A stretch of DNA of 64,000 bases, from positions 1 to 64,000 of the forward strand of contig NZ_JACCSU010000063.1 of assembly GCF_013812825.1 (NCBI RefSeq). The letters are read 5' to 3'. This DNA comes from Sphingomonas sp. Its GTDB lineage: Bacteria > Pseudomonadota > Alphaproteobacteria > Sphingomonadales > Sphingomonadaceae. Position 1 is the first letter of the stretch, and every line of letters begins with the position of its first letter. A program made the position numbers and the translations under genes. Below are positions 19,298 through 27,398 of this stretch, in pieces. The notes below the pieces were generated by a model that worked only from the letters and a program-made list of their open reading frames with translations, ran no database searches and was not told the DNA's origin.

Positions 19298-19312
19298 GTT
19301 CTACTTTTGTTC
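19298..19312 (-). promoter_or_regulatory. LexA (SOS) box of the imuA-imuB-dnaE2 cassette
   Basis: GTTC-N7-GTTC is perfect (GTTC at 19298-19301 and 19309-19312), which is the alphaproteobacterial LexA operator. It reads GAAC-N7-GAAC towards imuA and lies 18 bases upstream of the longest imuA frame. This predicts DNA-damage induction of the cassette. Confidence 0.85.
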
Positions 19313-19413
19313 TTCTACCGCGAGTCGGGTAGCAAGAGTCAATGGAGCGACTCGGCGGGTAGTGGTCAGTTTGAAATTTTCGCGATTAGGTAGTTTACAA
19401 ACCCGGCTAGCCT

Positions 19414-19443
19414 AATGTCTGCTTTCGACCCATTGCGGACATT
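19414..19443. repeat. AATGTCYGC palindrome, copy 1
   Basis: A 30-base inverted repeat, AATGTCTGC...GCGGACATT with centre TTTCGACCCATT. First of four copies between 19.4 and 23.6 kb, all in the same orientation. Confidence 0.85.
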
Positions 19444-19474
19444 AGCGCTGCGGCTAGTTAGCCCATGAACGCCG

Positions 19475-20314
19475 CTAATCGCATTGGTGTTGTGCAGCCG
19501 CGATATTCGCTGGCGAGACGGATTCTGTTTCCGATTTGGCTATCGCCTGCGGCGGTGCAGCCTTCCCCGGATCGCAATGTGCGTGGTCGCGATAGCGATC
19601 GGTCTTCGGCCGGCCTCGCGGTGTCAGATCCAGGAAGCCCCAGAACGGCTCGACCGTACCCAAGTGCCGTGGATCTTGGTCAGGCTCCATCAGGGGCTCG
19701 AAAAGCAGTTCCGACGCCCAACTCAGCCGGATCGTCCCGTCCTTGTCGCGGTGGAAGACGGTCATGAGCGGCTCTTGCTCGCCTGTCTCGTCCTCGCCAT
19801 GGAAATCGCGCTTGAAGCTGTTGTTCGCGGCGGACACCAAGGTCACATTGCGCCAGCCGCGATCGCGGGCGAAGGCCATGACGCGCTCGATTGGCGCTTT
19901 CGTCACGGTCGCGAAGCTGGTGTCCGCACCTTCCAGGTACGGAAGCACGCAATCCCATTGGTCGAGCAACAACGTGCAGGACGGGCATGGTCCATCCTCG
20001 CGCGGTAGCTCGGCGACCGACGCACCGGCCATCCTGGGCCGCTCGTCCTCAGAGTTTCTGGGGAACATGTAATGATAGAAGAGCAGCGTATCGCTGCCCT
20101 GGCGGAACAGCTCCGACAAACGAACCTTGATCAGCTTTCCGTCACTGTCCCAGGCGTCGAACAGATAGTGATCACTGACTGCGGGACCGGGTGGGAGCGC
20201 CCGCCGCTCGGCGGCAACGGATTCCATTTCCTTGCGAAGCGCCACTTCGCGTTTGAGCAGCGCGTTGCGGGCCGAGCGATATTCCGACGACTCCTTGGGG
20301 AAGGTCCTTCCCAT
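19475..20314 (-). CDS. DUF899 family thioredoxin-fold protein
   Basis: A 279-residue DUF899 protein, a predicted dithiol-disulfide oxidoreductase family. The redox-like motif is GPCPSCTLLLDQWDC near 110-124. LLFYHYMFPR before it and FHRDKDGTIRLSWASELLFE after it are typical of the family. About the last 35 residues, beyond the conserved WGFLDLTPRGR, form a low-complexity tail. It stands alone, flanked by copies 1 and 2 of the palindromic repeat, and its physiological role is unknown. Confidence 0.85.
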   Translation of the reverse strand: MGRTFPKESSEYRSARNALLKREVALRKEMESVAAERRALPPGPAVSDHYLFDAWDSDGKLIKVRLSELFRQGSDTLLFYHYMFPRNSEDERPRMAGASVAELPREDGPCPSCTLLLDQWDCVLPYLEGADTSFATVTKAPIERVMAFARDRGWRNVTLVSAANNSFKRDFHGEDETGEQEPLMTVFHRDKDGTIRLSWASELLFEPLMEPDQDPRHLGTVEPFWGFLDLTPRGRPKTDRYRDHAHCDPGKAAPPQAIAKSETESVSPANIAAAQHQCD

Positions 20315-20417
20315 GATCGCCTCCTTCGGGATAACGCCAGCAACGTCTTTCTATAGAAAAGTCTCCCACGCTCTACCCGGGCTCGGGCCAGCGAAACAGA
20401 TCGCCATCTCAGTCTTG

Positions 20418-20446
20418 AAGTCCGCATTCCACCCATTGCGGACATT
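20418..20446. repeat. AATGTCYGC palindrome, copy 2
   Basis: AAGTCCGC at 20418-20425 and GCGGACATT at 20438-20446 flank the centre ATTCCACCCATT. It lies between the DUF899 and nfeD promoters. Confidence 0.8.
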
Positions 20447-20587
20447 ACCCACTTGGGAGCCACGGCACCAAACGGTCAAAAAGTGGCGACGAGGCCGTTT
20501 CTCGGAACTTGGGCGATGGAACCTCAGTGCCCGGCCAGGTTTCATCCTGTAACTAAACATGTGTGACACTGCGGCGCCGGAGGCGCC

Positions 20588-21985
20588 ATGACATATCAAA
20601 AGACCCTTGCTCTTCTCGCGCTTGTTCTTGGAGTGCTGTTGGTGCTTGGGCCGACCCAGGGTGGCGCCCAGGACAGGCGAACGGCTCATGTTCTGGAGAT
20701 CGAGGGGGCTGTTGGGCCGGCGACTTCGGACTATCTCTCGCGTGCGTTCGACGCTGCGGCGCAAGACGGAGCGTCGCTGCTGATCCTCAGGATGGACACG
20801 CCGGGCGGGCTCGATACATCAATGCGCGAGATAATCCGGCACATTCTCGCGTCGCCAGTGCCTGTTGCCACCTACGTGGCTCCTAGTGGCGCGCGAGCGG
20901 CAAGCGCGGGCGCCTTCATTGTCTACGCGAGCCATGTCGCGGTGATGGCGCCCGGGACCAATGTAGGGGCGGCGACGCCGGTGCAGATCGGCGGTGGCGG
21001 AGGAGCCCAGCCCGGCGGTGGTTCAGCCGACGGCAACGAAGCCGCCAACGGTGCAGCCCCTCAGGGCCCGACCGGGTCGGAGCGTAAGGCGGTGAACGAC
21101 GCCGTCGCGTACATCCGCTCGCTCGCCGAACTTCGCGGCCGCAACGTGGAATGGGCTGAAGAGGCGGTCCGCTCCGGCGCCAGCCTTTCCGCGACCGCAG
21201 CAGTCGAGAGGAACGTTGCAGACTTTATCGCCCGGGACATGGACGAACTCTTGAGCGGTCTCAATGGCAGGACGGTGACTGCAGCCGGGCGGCAAGTGAC
21301 GATCGAGACCGAAGGGATGAGGCTGATTGAAGCCAAGCCCAACTGGCGCACACGCATCCTTAGCGCGATCACCAATCCCAATGTCGCGCTGATCCTGATG
21401 CTGATCGGCGTTTACGGGCTCATCTTCGAGTTCATGAACCCGGGTGCGCTGTACCCCGGCGCGATCGGCGCAATTTCGCTTCTGCTCGCCCTCTACGCCC
21501 TCGCAGCGCTGCCTGTGAACTTCGCCGGCATCGGTCTCCTCCTGCTCGGCCTGGCGCTGATTGCGGGCGAGGCTTTCTCGCCTTCATTCGGAGTGCTTGG
21601 CATTGCAGGCGCTGTCGCCGTCGCGCTCGGCGCGACGATCATGTTCGATACCGACATACCCGAGTTCCGGATCAGTTGGGCTGCGGCCGCTGGATTCGGG
21701 CTCGCAAGCCTCGCAGTCGTTCTGGTCTTGGCGCGCGTGGGCCTTTCCTCCCGAAACGCACGCATCGTCAGCGGCAGGGAGCAGATGGTCGGCGCCACCG
21801 GGGAAGTGATCGAGTGGTCCGGAGGCCGCGGCCACGTCTGGGTGCATGGTGAACGTTGGCGCGCGCGGGGCGTTGACGAACTGGCTGCCGGGGACGCCGT
21901 GGAAGTGCGCGAAATCGACGGGCTGACACTAACGGTCGCGCCCGCCACTGCGGCCGAAGGCTCCGACTTCAAGGCCAACAACTGA
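20588..21985 (+). CDS. NfeD family membrane serine protease (long form)
   Basis: A 465-residue NfeD-type protein. A signal peptide (~1-27) is followed by a ClpP-like protease domain with ILRMDTPGG and the catalytic-Ser stretch AASAGAFIVYAS. A Gly-rich insert lies near 137-150. About four membrane helices (~250-395) and a C-terminal OB-like NfeD domain (MVGATGEVIEWSG) follow. Long NfeD proteins work with SPFH-domain stomatin-like proteins, cleaving their C-termini; the slipin gene 12 bases downstream fits this pairing. GGAGG precedes the ATG. Confidence 0.9.
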   Translation: MTYQKTLALLALVLGVLLVLGPTQGGAQDRRTAHVLEIEGAVGPATSDYLSRAFDAAAQDGASLLILRMDTPGGLDTSMREIIRHILASPVPVATYVAPSGARAASAGAFIVYASHVAVMAPGTNVGAATPVQIGGGGGAQPGGGSADGNEAANGAAPQGPTGSERKAVNDAVAYIRSLAELRGRNVEWAEEAVRSGASLSATAAVERNVADFIARDMDELLSGLNGRTVTAAGRQVTIETEGMRLIEAKPNWRTRILSAITNPNVALILMLIGVYGLIFEFMNPGALYPGAIGAISLLLALYALAALPVNFAGIGLLLLGLALIAGEAFSPSFGVLGIAGAVAVALGATIMFDTDIPEFRISWAAAAGFGLASLAVVLVLARVGLSSRNARIVSGREQMVGATGEVIEWSGGRGHVWVHGERWRARGVDELAAGDAVEVREIDGLTLTVAPATAAEGSDFKANN

Positions 21986-21997
21986 TGGAGAGGCCAA

Positions 21998-22771
21998 ATG
22001 GAAATGTTCGGCAACCTCACCTTCTTCATTCCGCTGATCCTGGTCGCGGCCCTGTTCCTGTTCGCGGCGATCAAGATCCTGCGCGAGTATGAACGCGGTG
22101 TCATCTTCACCCTCGGCCGCTTCACCGGCGTCAAGGGCCCGGGCCTCATCATCCTGATTCCGATTGTTCAGCAAATCGTTCGGATGGACTTGCGCACGCT
22201 AGTCTTAGACGTTCCCACGCAGGACGTGATCTCCCGGGATAACGTTTCGGTGCGGGTCAACGCCGTGATCTATTTCCGAGTGATCGATCCGGAGAAGGCG
22301 ACCATCCAGGTCGAAGATTATATGATGGCGACGAGCCAGCTGGCTCAGACCACCTTGCGCTCGGTCCTCGGCAAGCACGAACTCGACGAGATGCTCGCCG
22401 AACGCGACAAGCTCAACGCAGACATCCAAGAGATCCTCGACTCGGCAACGGACGCATGGGGAATCAAGGTAGCCAACGTCGAGATAAAGCACGTCGACAT
22501 CGACGAAAGTATGGTGCGTGCGATCGCGAGGCAGGCAGAGGCGGAGCGGGAACGGCGGGCGAAGGTGATCAATGCGGAAGGCGAGCAGCAGGCGGCGCAG
22601 AAGCTGCTAGAGGCGGGCCGGATACTTGGACAGGCGCCGGAGGCGATGCAGCTGCGTTACCTGTCGACGCTGAACGTCATCGCAAACGAGCGCAGCAACA
22701 CGATCGTCTTCCCTTTCCCGGCGGAACTCCAAGAAGTCCTAGCCGGTGCCGCCCGGCGTGCTGAGCGGTAG
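21998..22771 (+). CDS. Slipin, SPFH/stomatin-like membrane protein
   Basis: A 257-residue stomatin-family protein: one N-terminal membrane helix (~5-25), then the SPFH domain beginning [20 protein letters not shown]. The core motif [16 protein letters not shown] and a coiled-coil rich in Ala/Glu (~170-210) follow, with a C-terminal hydrophobic cleavage region [15 protein letters not shown] proteins oligomerise in detergent-resistant membrane domains. It forms an operon with nfeD (12-base gap, GGAGAGG before ATG), the classical membrane quality-control pair. Confidence 0.93.
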   Translation: MEMFGNLTFFIPLILVAALFLFAAIKILREYERGVIFTLGRFTGVKGPGLIILIPIVQQIVRMDLRTLVLDVPTQDVISRDNVSVRVNAVIYFRVIDPEKATIQVEDYMMATSQLAQTTLRSVLGKHELDEMLAERDKLNADIQEILDSATDAWGIKVANVEIKHVDIDESMVRAIARQAEAERERRAKVINAEGEQQAAQKLLEAGRILGQAPEAMQLRYLSTLNVIANERSNTIVFPFPAELQEVLAGAARRAER

Positions 22772-22848
22772 AAATCATCAGACGCTAGCTCGCGGCTCAG
22801 GCATCGAAGCGTCCACTTGAATGGGAGATTGTCGCCTGCCTCAGTTGC

Positions 22849-22872
22849 GTCCGCTTTCCACCCAAAGCGGAC
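22849..22872. repeat. AATGTCYGC palindrome, copy 3
   Basis: GTCCGCTTT (22849-22857) and AAAGCGGAC (22864-22872) with centre CCACCC. It is the main feature of the 239-base gap between the slipin and OmpA-like genes; I see nothing else there. Confidence 0.8.
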
Positions 22873-23010
22873 TCTAAGCAGGGCAGCACCGCCAAGCTTC
22901 GGCTCCCACTCATCGATCCGGGTGGTGCGGAAGTTTGAGTGTTTAGTAACGTGGTTTCAACTCGGTTGGAGGACGGATAAGGTCGGTAAATCGTCCGCTA
23001 GGAGGTCGCG

Positions 23011-23502
23011 TTGAAGCCGGTCCTGTTGGTTGTGATCCTTGCCTTGGCCATCGCTGCATGTGACGGACCGAGCGAGCCAGCCTCGACCGCGGCGGAGACG
23101 ACGGCCGAGCGGGATCCCGACTTCGCTCGAATGGCTACTGCAGGCAAGATGTTGTCAGACCTGCAGACCTATTTGGCATCCGGTGAACCGGCCCCGAGGA
23201 CGTTCACATTTGATCGTCTCAACTTCGATCCGGGCTCGTCCGAGGTCCGTATTACAGACCAGCCGTCGATCCATACCCTCGCGCTTTCACTCAGAAAGAA
23301 CCCTGATGTACGGGTCCGCATTGTAGGTTTTGGCGATGGGGAGCGCATTCGAACGAACAACAACTCCCTTGGTATGGAGCGCGCCACGGCCATCGTTCTG
23401 GCCCTCCGCAACGCCGGTGTAGAGCCGTCCCGGCTCGAGGCTGAGGCCGGCCGGGAAGCCCACCGGGGGCGGGCCGCTCAACTGATTGTTCTGCAGAAGT
23501 AG
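23011..23502 (+). CDS. OmpA-like lipoprotein
   Basis: A 163-residue protein with a lipoprotein signal (LAIAAC, Cys17) and a C-terminal OmpA-like peptidoglycan-binding domain. FTFDRLNFDPGSSEVRITDQ is the domain start, with VRIVGFGDGER and a later NSLGMERATAIVLALRNAGV. The start is TTG at 23011, supported by AGGAGG five bases upstream. It is preceded and followed by copies of the palindrome, and its partner proteins are unknown. Confidence 0.82.
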   Translation: MKPVLLVVILALAIAACDGPSEPASTAAETTAERDPDFARMATAGKMLSDLQTYLASGEPAPRTFTFDRLNFDPGSSEVRITDQPSIHTLALSLRKNPDVRVRIVGFGDGERIRTNNNSLGMERATAIVLALRNAGVEPSRLEAEAGREAHRGRAAQLIVLQK

Positions 23503-23529
23503 CACGACGCGATTACATCGGCGGTTTCT

Positions 23530-23559
23530 AATGTCCGCTATCCACCCAAAGCAGACATT
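23530..23559. repeat. AATGTCYGC palindrome, copy 4, abutting transposase remnant
   Basis: AATGTCCGC at 23530-23538 and GCAGACATT at 23551-23559. Its right end overlaps the stop codon (23558-23560) of the transposase remnant on the minus strand, which suggests an origin from an insertion-sequence end. Confidence 0.8.
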
Positions 23560-23708
23560 ACGCCCGCTTCTTGTAAGGCCCACGCTTGGCCGAACCCGGC
23601 GTTCCGCCTTCTAAACCAGCGCAACGATGTCACCGATTTCCCAAAGCCGATCGCTCACGCCAGCGGCCATTGCCGGGGTGATGCGGAGCGACTGATGGAT
23701 GCGGACCC
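23558..23708 (-). pseudogene. 3' remnant of an IS1-like transposase, frameshifted
   Basis: Minus-strand translation gives HQSLRITPAMAAGVSDRLWE then IGDIVALV and a stop. A two-base frame change then yields AKRGPYKKRA and a TAA at 23558-23560. Both pieces match what I recall of the C-terminus of IS1-type transposases common in alphaproteobacteria. Only about 50 codons remain, with a frameshift near 23611, so it cannot be functional. It starts directly after the hydrolase stop codon. Family assignment is from memory and tentative. Confidence 0.65.
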
Positions 23709-24323
23709 CTACCGCCCGGCGCCTTCCACTTCTTTCAGGAAACGCACGATCTCCGCCACCGCCAGGCGAGTGCCCTTCCGCGACACTGCAAAGCCCATGT
23801 GCGTCGAATCGACCTCCACCGCCTTGTCGCGGGTTTCTTCCGTGCCTCTGGCCGACGGAGCGCCGACGATCCCGTCGCGCCGCGACCACAGCGCCAGAGT
23901 CGGCACCGGCGGCTTCTCCTCACGGTCGGGGATCGGCGGGTCGTCGACCGGGTGACCGGCGACCCGCTCGTACAGCTTCCAGACGTTGGTGTAGCGGCGC
24001 CGGTCGCCCCACATCGGCGAACCCAGCGTCACCACCGCCCGCACCCGGTCCGGCTCGGCCCGCGCCAGCTCGCGCGCGTACAGCCCGCCGAGGCTCCAGC
24101 CGACCACCAGCATCGGCTGCTCGGCGCCGCACAGATCGACCGCCCGCTTCAGCCGCTCCAGAGTGTCGGCCTTCGCGCCCCAGTTCATCCCCTGCCGCCA
24201 CGGATGGACCCGGAAGCCCGCCTCGGCGAGCGCCCGGCGCAGCTCCATGGTCGTGCGATCGTTGGCGATGAAGCCGGGGATGACCAGCGCCGGCGGCCCG
24301 TCGGCGGGGCCACGGGGCCGCAA
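23709..24323 (-). CDS. Alpha/beta hydrolase
   Basis: About 204 residues with the nucleophile elbow GWSLGG (Ser near 96), an oxyanion-region HPWRQGMNW, and plausible acid (RRDGIVG) and His (STHMGF) positions. The substrate is unknown; lipase- or PGAP1-like folds are possible. The start is unclear. There is no ATG: TTG at 24323 is used, but the frame is open and plausible further upstream to a CTG at the serS stop. It follows serS on the same strand and is probably co-transcribed. Its 3' end touches a transposase remnant. Confidence 0.78.
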   Translation of the reverse strand: MRPRGPADGPPALVIPGFIANDRTTMELRRALAEAGFRVHPWRQGMNWGAKADTLERLKRAVDLCGAEQPMLVVGWSLGGLYARELARAEPDRVRAVVTLGSPMWGDRRRYTNVWKLYERVAGHPVDDPPIPDREEKPPVPTLALWSRRDGIVGAPSARGTEETRDKAVEVDSTHMGFAVSRKGTRLAVAEIVRFLKEVEGAGR

Positions 24324-24406
24324 ATGCCCGAAGCCGCGCCAGAAACGCGCCGCCAGGGCGCCGACTTCCTTGAGCCGCTGCGCCGTGCCCGGTGCGCCGT
24401 CTTCGC

Positions 24407-25666
24407 TCAGAGGAACTTGCCTCCCATCAACTCCTGGAGCGCTCGTGGAAGCCGAACGCGCCCATCCTCGGTCTGGTGGTTCTCGAGCAGCGGCACGAAG
24501 ATTCGTGGGGAAGCCAGCGCGGTATTGTTGAGCGTGTGAGCGAAGCGCACTTTGCCGTCGGGCCCGCGGTAACGAAGGTTCGCTCGCCGCGCCTGCCAGT
24601 CGTGCAGGGTCGAGCAGCTGTGCGTCTCTCGGTATTTGCCGAGGGACGGCACCCAGCTCTCGATGTCGTTCATCCTAAACTTGCCGAGGCCCATGTCGCC
24701 GGTCGACGTCTCGACCACCTGGTAGGGGATCTCGAGCGCCTGGAGCAGGCTTTCGGCCAAGCCCAGAAGCTTGGCGTGCCATTCGGCGGACACCGCCTCG
24801 TCGGCCTCGCAAATCACATATTGCTCGACCTTGAGGAACTGGTGGACTCGCAGCAGCCCGCGAACGTCGCGGCCGGCGCTGCCCGCCTCGCGCCGGAAGC
24901 AGGGCGAATATCCCGCGTAGAGGATCGGCAGCCGGTCGCCCTCGATGATCTCGCCCGAATGCAACGAGGTCAGGACGACCTCGGCCGTCCCGGCGAGCCA
25001 CAGATCGTCGTTCGGCAGCTCGTACGTCTCTTCCTCGTGGCCCGGGAATTGCCCCTGGGCGGTGAACGCCTGCTCGCGGGCCAGCGCCGGCACGGTGATC
25101 GGGGTGAAGCCGGCCTCGGCGATCCGCTCGAGCGCCCAGGTCATCAGCCTGGCTTCGAGCAGCGCCAATCGACCCTTGAGGCAATACATCCGCGAGCCGG
25201 CGACCTGGGCGATGCGCGACAGGTCCGCCCAGTCGTTCTTCTCCATCAGCGCGACATGGTCGAGCGGCTCGAAGCCGAGTTCGGGCGGCGTGCCTTGGGT
25301 CCGGACGACAATGTTGGCGCTTTCGTCGGGACCGACGGGAGCGCCCTCCCACGGGATGCCGGGAAGCCGGAGCATGAGGCCCCGGAGCTCCGATTCCCGC
25401 TGATTGAGTCTGGTTTCGAGCTCGCTCGCCCTGGCGCCGGCTTCCTTGGCCTTGCGGCCGAGCTCAGCCTTCTCGTCCGCCGCCGCGGTCGGGAATTTGG
25501 CGCTGATCTCGTTGCGTTCGGCCCGGAGCGCCTCGATCTGCGTCTTGAGCCCGCGAACTTCGGTGTCGAGCGCAAGCAGCGCTTCGAGGTCGAAGTCGAC
25601 CGCCTTGTCGCGGATCGCGCGCTCGACCGCGGCGCGGTTGGCCTTGACGAAGTCCATCCCCAGCAT
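24407..25666 (-). CDS. serS: Seryl-tRNA synthetase, atypical type
   Basis: A 419-residue class II synthetase charging tRNA-Ser. An N-terminal coiled-coil arm (~30-100), motif 2 (YSPCFRREAGSAGRDVRGLL) and motif 3 (NNTALASPRIFVPLLENHQ) are all present. The start MLGMDFVKANR at 25666 aligns with the usual MLDIKFVREN-type beginning; the frame is open further upstream only through a palindromic repeat. The wording VDFDLEALLALD and TALASPRIF differs from the alphaproteobacterial form I recall and is closer to SerRS of distant bacteria, so gene replacement by transfer is possible (inference). Confidence 0.93.
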   Translation of the reverse strand: MLGMDFVKANRAAVERAIRDKAVDFDLEALLALDTEVRGLKTQIEALRAERNEISAKFPTAAADEKAELGRKAKEAGARASELETRLNQRESELRGLMLRLPGIPWEGAPVGPDESANIVVRTQGTPPELGFEPLDHVALMEKNDWADLSRIAQVAGSRMYCLKGRLALLEARLMTWALERIAEAGFTPITVPALAREQAFTAQGQFPGHEEETYELPNDDLWLAGTAEVVLTSLHSGEIIEGDRLPILYAGYSPCFRREAGSAGRDVRGLLRVHQFLKVEQYVICEADEAVSAEWHAKLLGLAESLLQALEIPYQVVETSTGDMGLGKFRMNDIESWVPSLGKYRETHSCSTLHDWQARRANLRYRGPDGKVRFAHTLNNTALASPRIFVPLLENHQTEDGRVRLPRALQELMGGKFL

Positions 25667-25704
25667 GGCCGCGGCAGTGCGCGAATTGGGTTGTCGAGGC
25701 AAGC

Positions 25705-25818
25705 TTAAGCCCGCCCCCTTCATGGGGGAGGGTTGGGTGGGGGTGGCGGCTGAGCTGCTAGGGCTTCTTCCGAAGAGTCCACCCCACCCCAACCCCTCCC
25801 CATCAAGGGGAGGGGCTA
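25705..25818. repeat. Palindromic element between serS and the DUF808 gene
   Basis: Imperfect long inverted repeat: GCCCGCCCCCTTCATGGGGG through GGTTGGGTGGGGGTGG on the left, and CCACCCCACCCCAACCCCTC through CCCATCAAGGGGAGGGGC on the right. It fills the divergent promoter region. Confidence 0.85.
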
Positions 25819-25856
25819 TGGTTGGCATTGCGGCTGACATTGCCTAACGGGCGGCC

Positions 25857-26834
25857 ATGCCGTCCGGTCTCATTGCCCTGCTCGACGACGTCGCCACCCT
25901 GACCAAGCTCGCCGCCGCCTCGGTCGACGACGTCGGACTGGCCGCCGGCAAGGCGGGGACCAAGGCGGCCGGGGTGGTGATCGACGATACCGCGGTCACC
26001 CCGCGCTACGTGACCGGGCTGCTGCCCGAGCGCGAGCTGCCGATCATCGCCAAGATCACCGTCGGCTCGCTGCGCAACAAGCTGCTGATCATCCTGCCGG
26101 TGGCGCTGTTGCTGTCCGCCTTCGCCCCGTTCCTGATCCCGCTGGTCCTGATGCTCGGCGGGTCGTATCTCGCCTTCGAGGCAACCGAGAAAATCCTCGA
26201 GAAGATCACCGGCAACATCCACGACGAAATGCAGCTGCTGGTCGCCGAGACCGCGGCGGAGCTCGAGGCGCGCCAGGTCGCGGGCGCGATCCGCACGGAT
26301 TTCATCCTTTCGGCCGAGATCATGGTCATCGCGCTCGCCGAGCTCGGCGAGGAGTCGCTGGCGATGCAGTCGGGCGCGCTGATCGCGGTCGCCATCGGCA
26401 TCACGCTCGTCGTCTATGGAGTGGTCGCGTTGATCGTCAAGCTCGACGACATCGGCCTGCACATGGCGGCGCGGCGCAGCGCCGCGGCCCAGTCGATCGG
26501 CCGCGGCCTGGTGCACGGAGTCCCCTATCTCCTCACCGGCCTGTCCGGGCTCGGCACCGCGGCGATGCTGTGGGTGGGCGGCGGAATCATCCTCCACGGC
26601 ATGGAGGAATTGCACTTCGAAGCGATCCCGCACGCCATTCACGACGCCGCGCACGCGATCGCGGTGACGGTCGGAACGATGATTCCGGTGGTCGAATGGC
26701 TGGCGAATGCCCTCGCCGCGGCGATCGCCGGGCTGATCGTCGGCGGCGTGATCGTCGGGGTGATGCACCTGCGGCCCAGGCGGCGGCAACACGCCGACGG
26801 CGCGGCCGGCAGCGAAGAGACCGTCCAGCCTTAA
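25857..26834 (+). CDS. DUF808 family membrane protein
   Basis: A 325-residue DUF808 (YedI-like) inner-membrane protein. The family N-terminus SGLIALLDDVATLTKLAAAS is intact, followed by KAAGVVIDDTAVTPRYV and several hydrophobic helices: ~78-105, 150-180, 205-235 and 275-305. Function is unknown. Divergent from serS across a palindromic element; its stop interlocks with that of the flavin reductase gene in TTAA (26831-26834). Confidence 0.9.
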   Translation: MPSGLIALLDDVATLTKLAAASVDDVGLAAGKAGTKAAGVVIDDTAVTPRYVTGLLPERELPIIAKITVGSLRNKLLIILPVALLLSAFAPFLIPLVLMLGGSYLAFEATEKILEKITGNIHDEMQLLVAETAAELEARQVAGAIRTDFILSAEIMVIALAELGEESLAMQSGALIAVAIGITLVVYGVVALIVKLDDIGLHMAARRSAAAQSIGRGLVHGVPYLLTGLSGLGTAAMLWVGGGIILHGMEELHFEAIPHAIHDAAHAIAVTVGTMIPVVEWLANALAAAIAGLIVGGVIVGVMHLRPRRRQHADGAAGSEETVQP

Positions 26835-27358
26835 TCGAAGTGCAGCCGGCGGTAGCGGCCGCGGAAGAACAGCAGCGGGTCGAGGCTCGGGTCGAAGCTG
26901 GCCTTGAGCACATGGCCGACCAGCAGGTGGTGGTCGCCGCCGTCGTGGACCGCATGGCGCTCGCATTCGAACACGCTCAGCGAATTGCCGAGCACCGGCG
27001 CCCCGAATTCGCCCGGCGACCAGTCGCTGGGGCCGAAGCGGTCCTCGTCGCGCGTCGAAAAGCGGATCGAGGCGGGTTGCTGCCCGGTCTGCAGCACGTT
27101 GACCGCGAAATGGCTCGCCGACGTCAGCGCTCGGGCGCTCGCCGCCATCTTGTGGATGCAGACCAGCAGCAGCGGCGGCTCGAGCGACACCGAAGTGAAG
27201 CTGTTGGCGGTGATCCCGAACGGGCGCCGGTCCGAATCGAAGCAGGTGACGACGGTCACCCCGGTGGCGAAGCAGCCGAGCGCGTCGCGCAGGGTCCGCG
27301 GGTCCGACCCGGTGCGGTATTCGCCGGTGCGCGGCTGAGTATGCTTTGGGTCGGCCAT
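26831..27358 (-). CDS. Flavin reductase family protein
   Basis: A 175-residue FMN-binding split-barrel protein related to the reductase component of two-component flavin monooxygenases (HpaC/RutF type). Seen: FATGVTVVTCFDSDRRPFGI, TANSFTSVSLEPPLLLVCIH and AVNVLQTGQQ, then HHLLVGHV in the C-terminal half. It probably supplies reduced flavin, but no monooxygenase partner is adjacent. The ATG at 27358 marks the start of the conserved protein. Confidence 0.88.
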   Translation of the reverse strand: MADPKHTQPRTGEYRTGSDPRTLRDALGCFATGVTVVTCFDSDRRPFGITANSFTSVSLEPPLLLVCIHKMAASARALTSASHFAVNVLQTGQQPASIRFSTRDEDRFGPSDWSPGEFGAPVLGNSLSVFECERHAVHDGGDHHLLVGHVLKASFDPSLDPLLFFRGRYRRLHFD

Positions 27359-27398
27359 GCGTGCCCTTGTAGCGACGCCAATCGGCGCCGCCATAGGA

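Noticed and set aside
19475-23502. The repeat-flanked block as an intact composite transposon or island.
   Set aside because: There is no integrase, intact transposase, target-site duplication or tRNA attachment site visible; only a decayed transposase tail remains.
24324-24409. Extension of the alpha/beta hydrolase N-terminus to a CTG at the serS stop.
   Set aside because: The residues look plausible, but there is no ATG, GTG or TTG in that stretch, so I kept the TTG at 24323 and noted the doubt.
25667-25840. A 58-residue N-terminal extension of SerRS.
   Set aside because: It is encoded by the palindromic repeat, and the start at 25666 aligns with the usual SerRS N-terminus.
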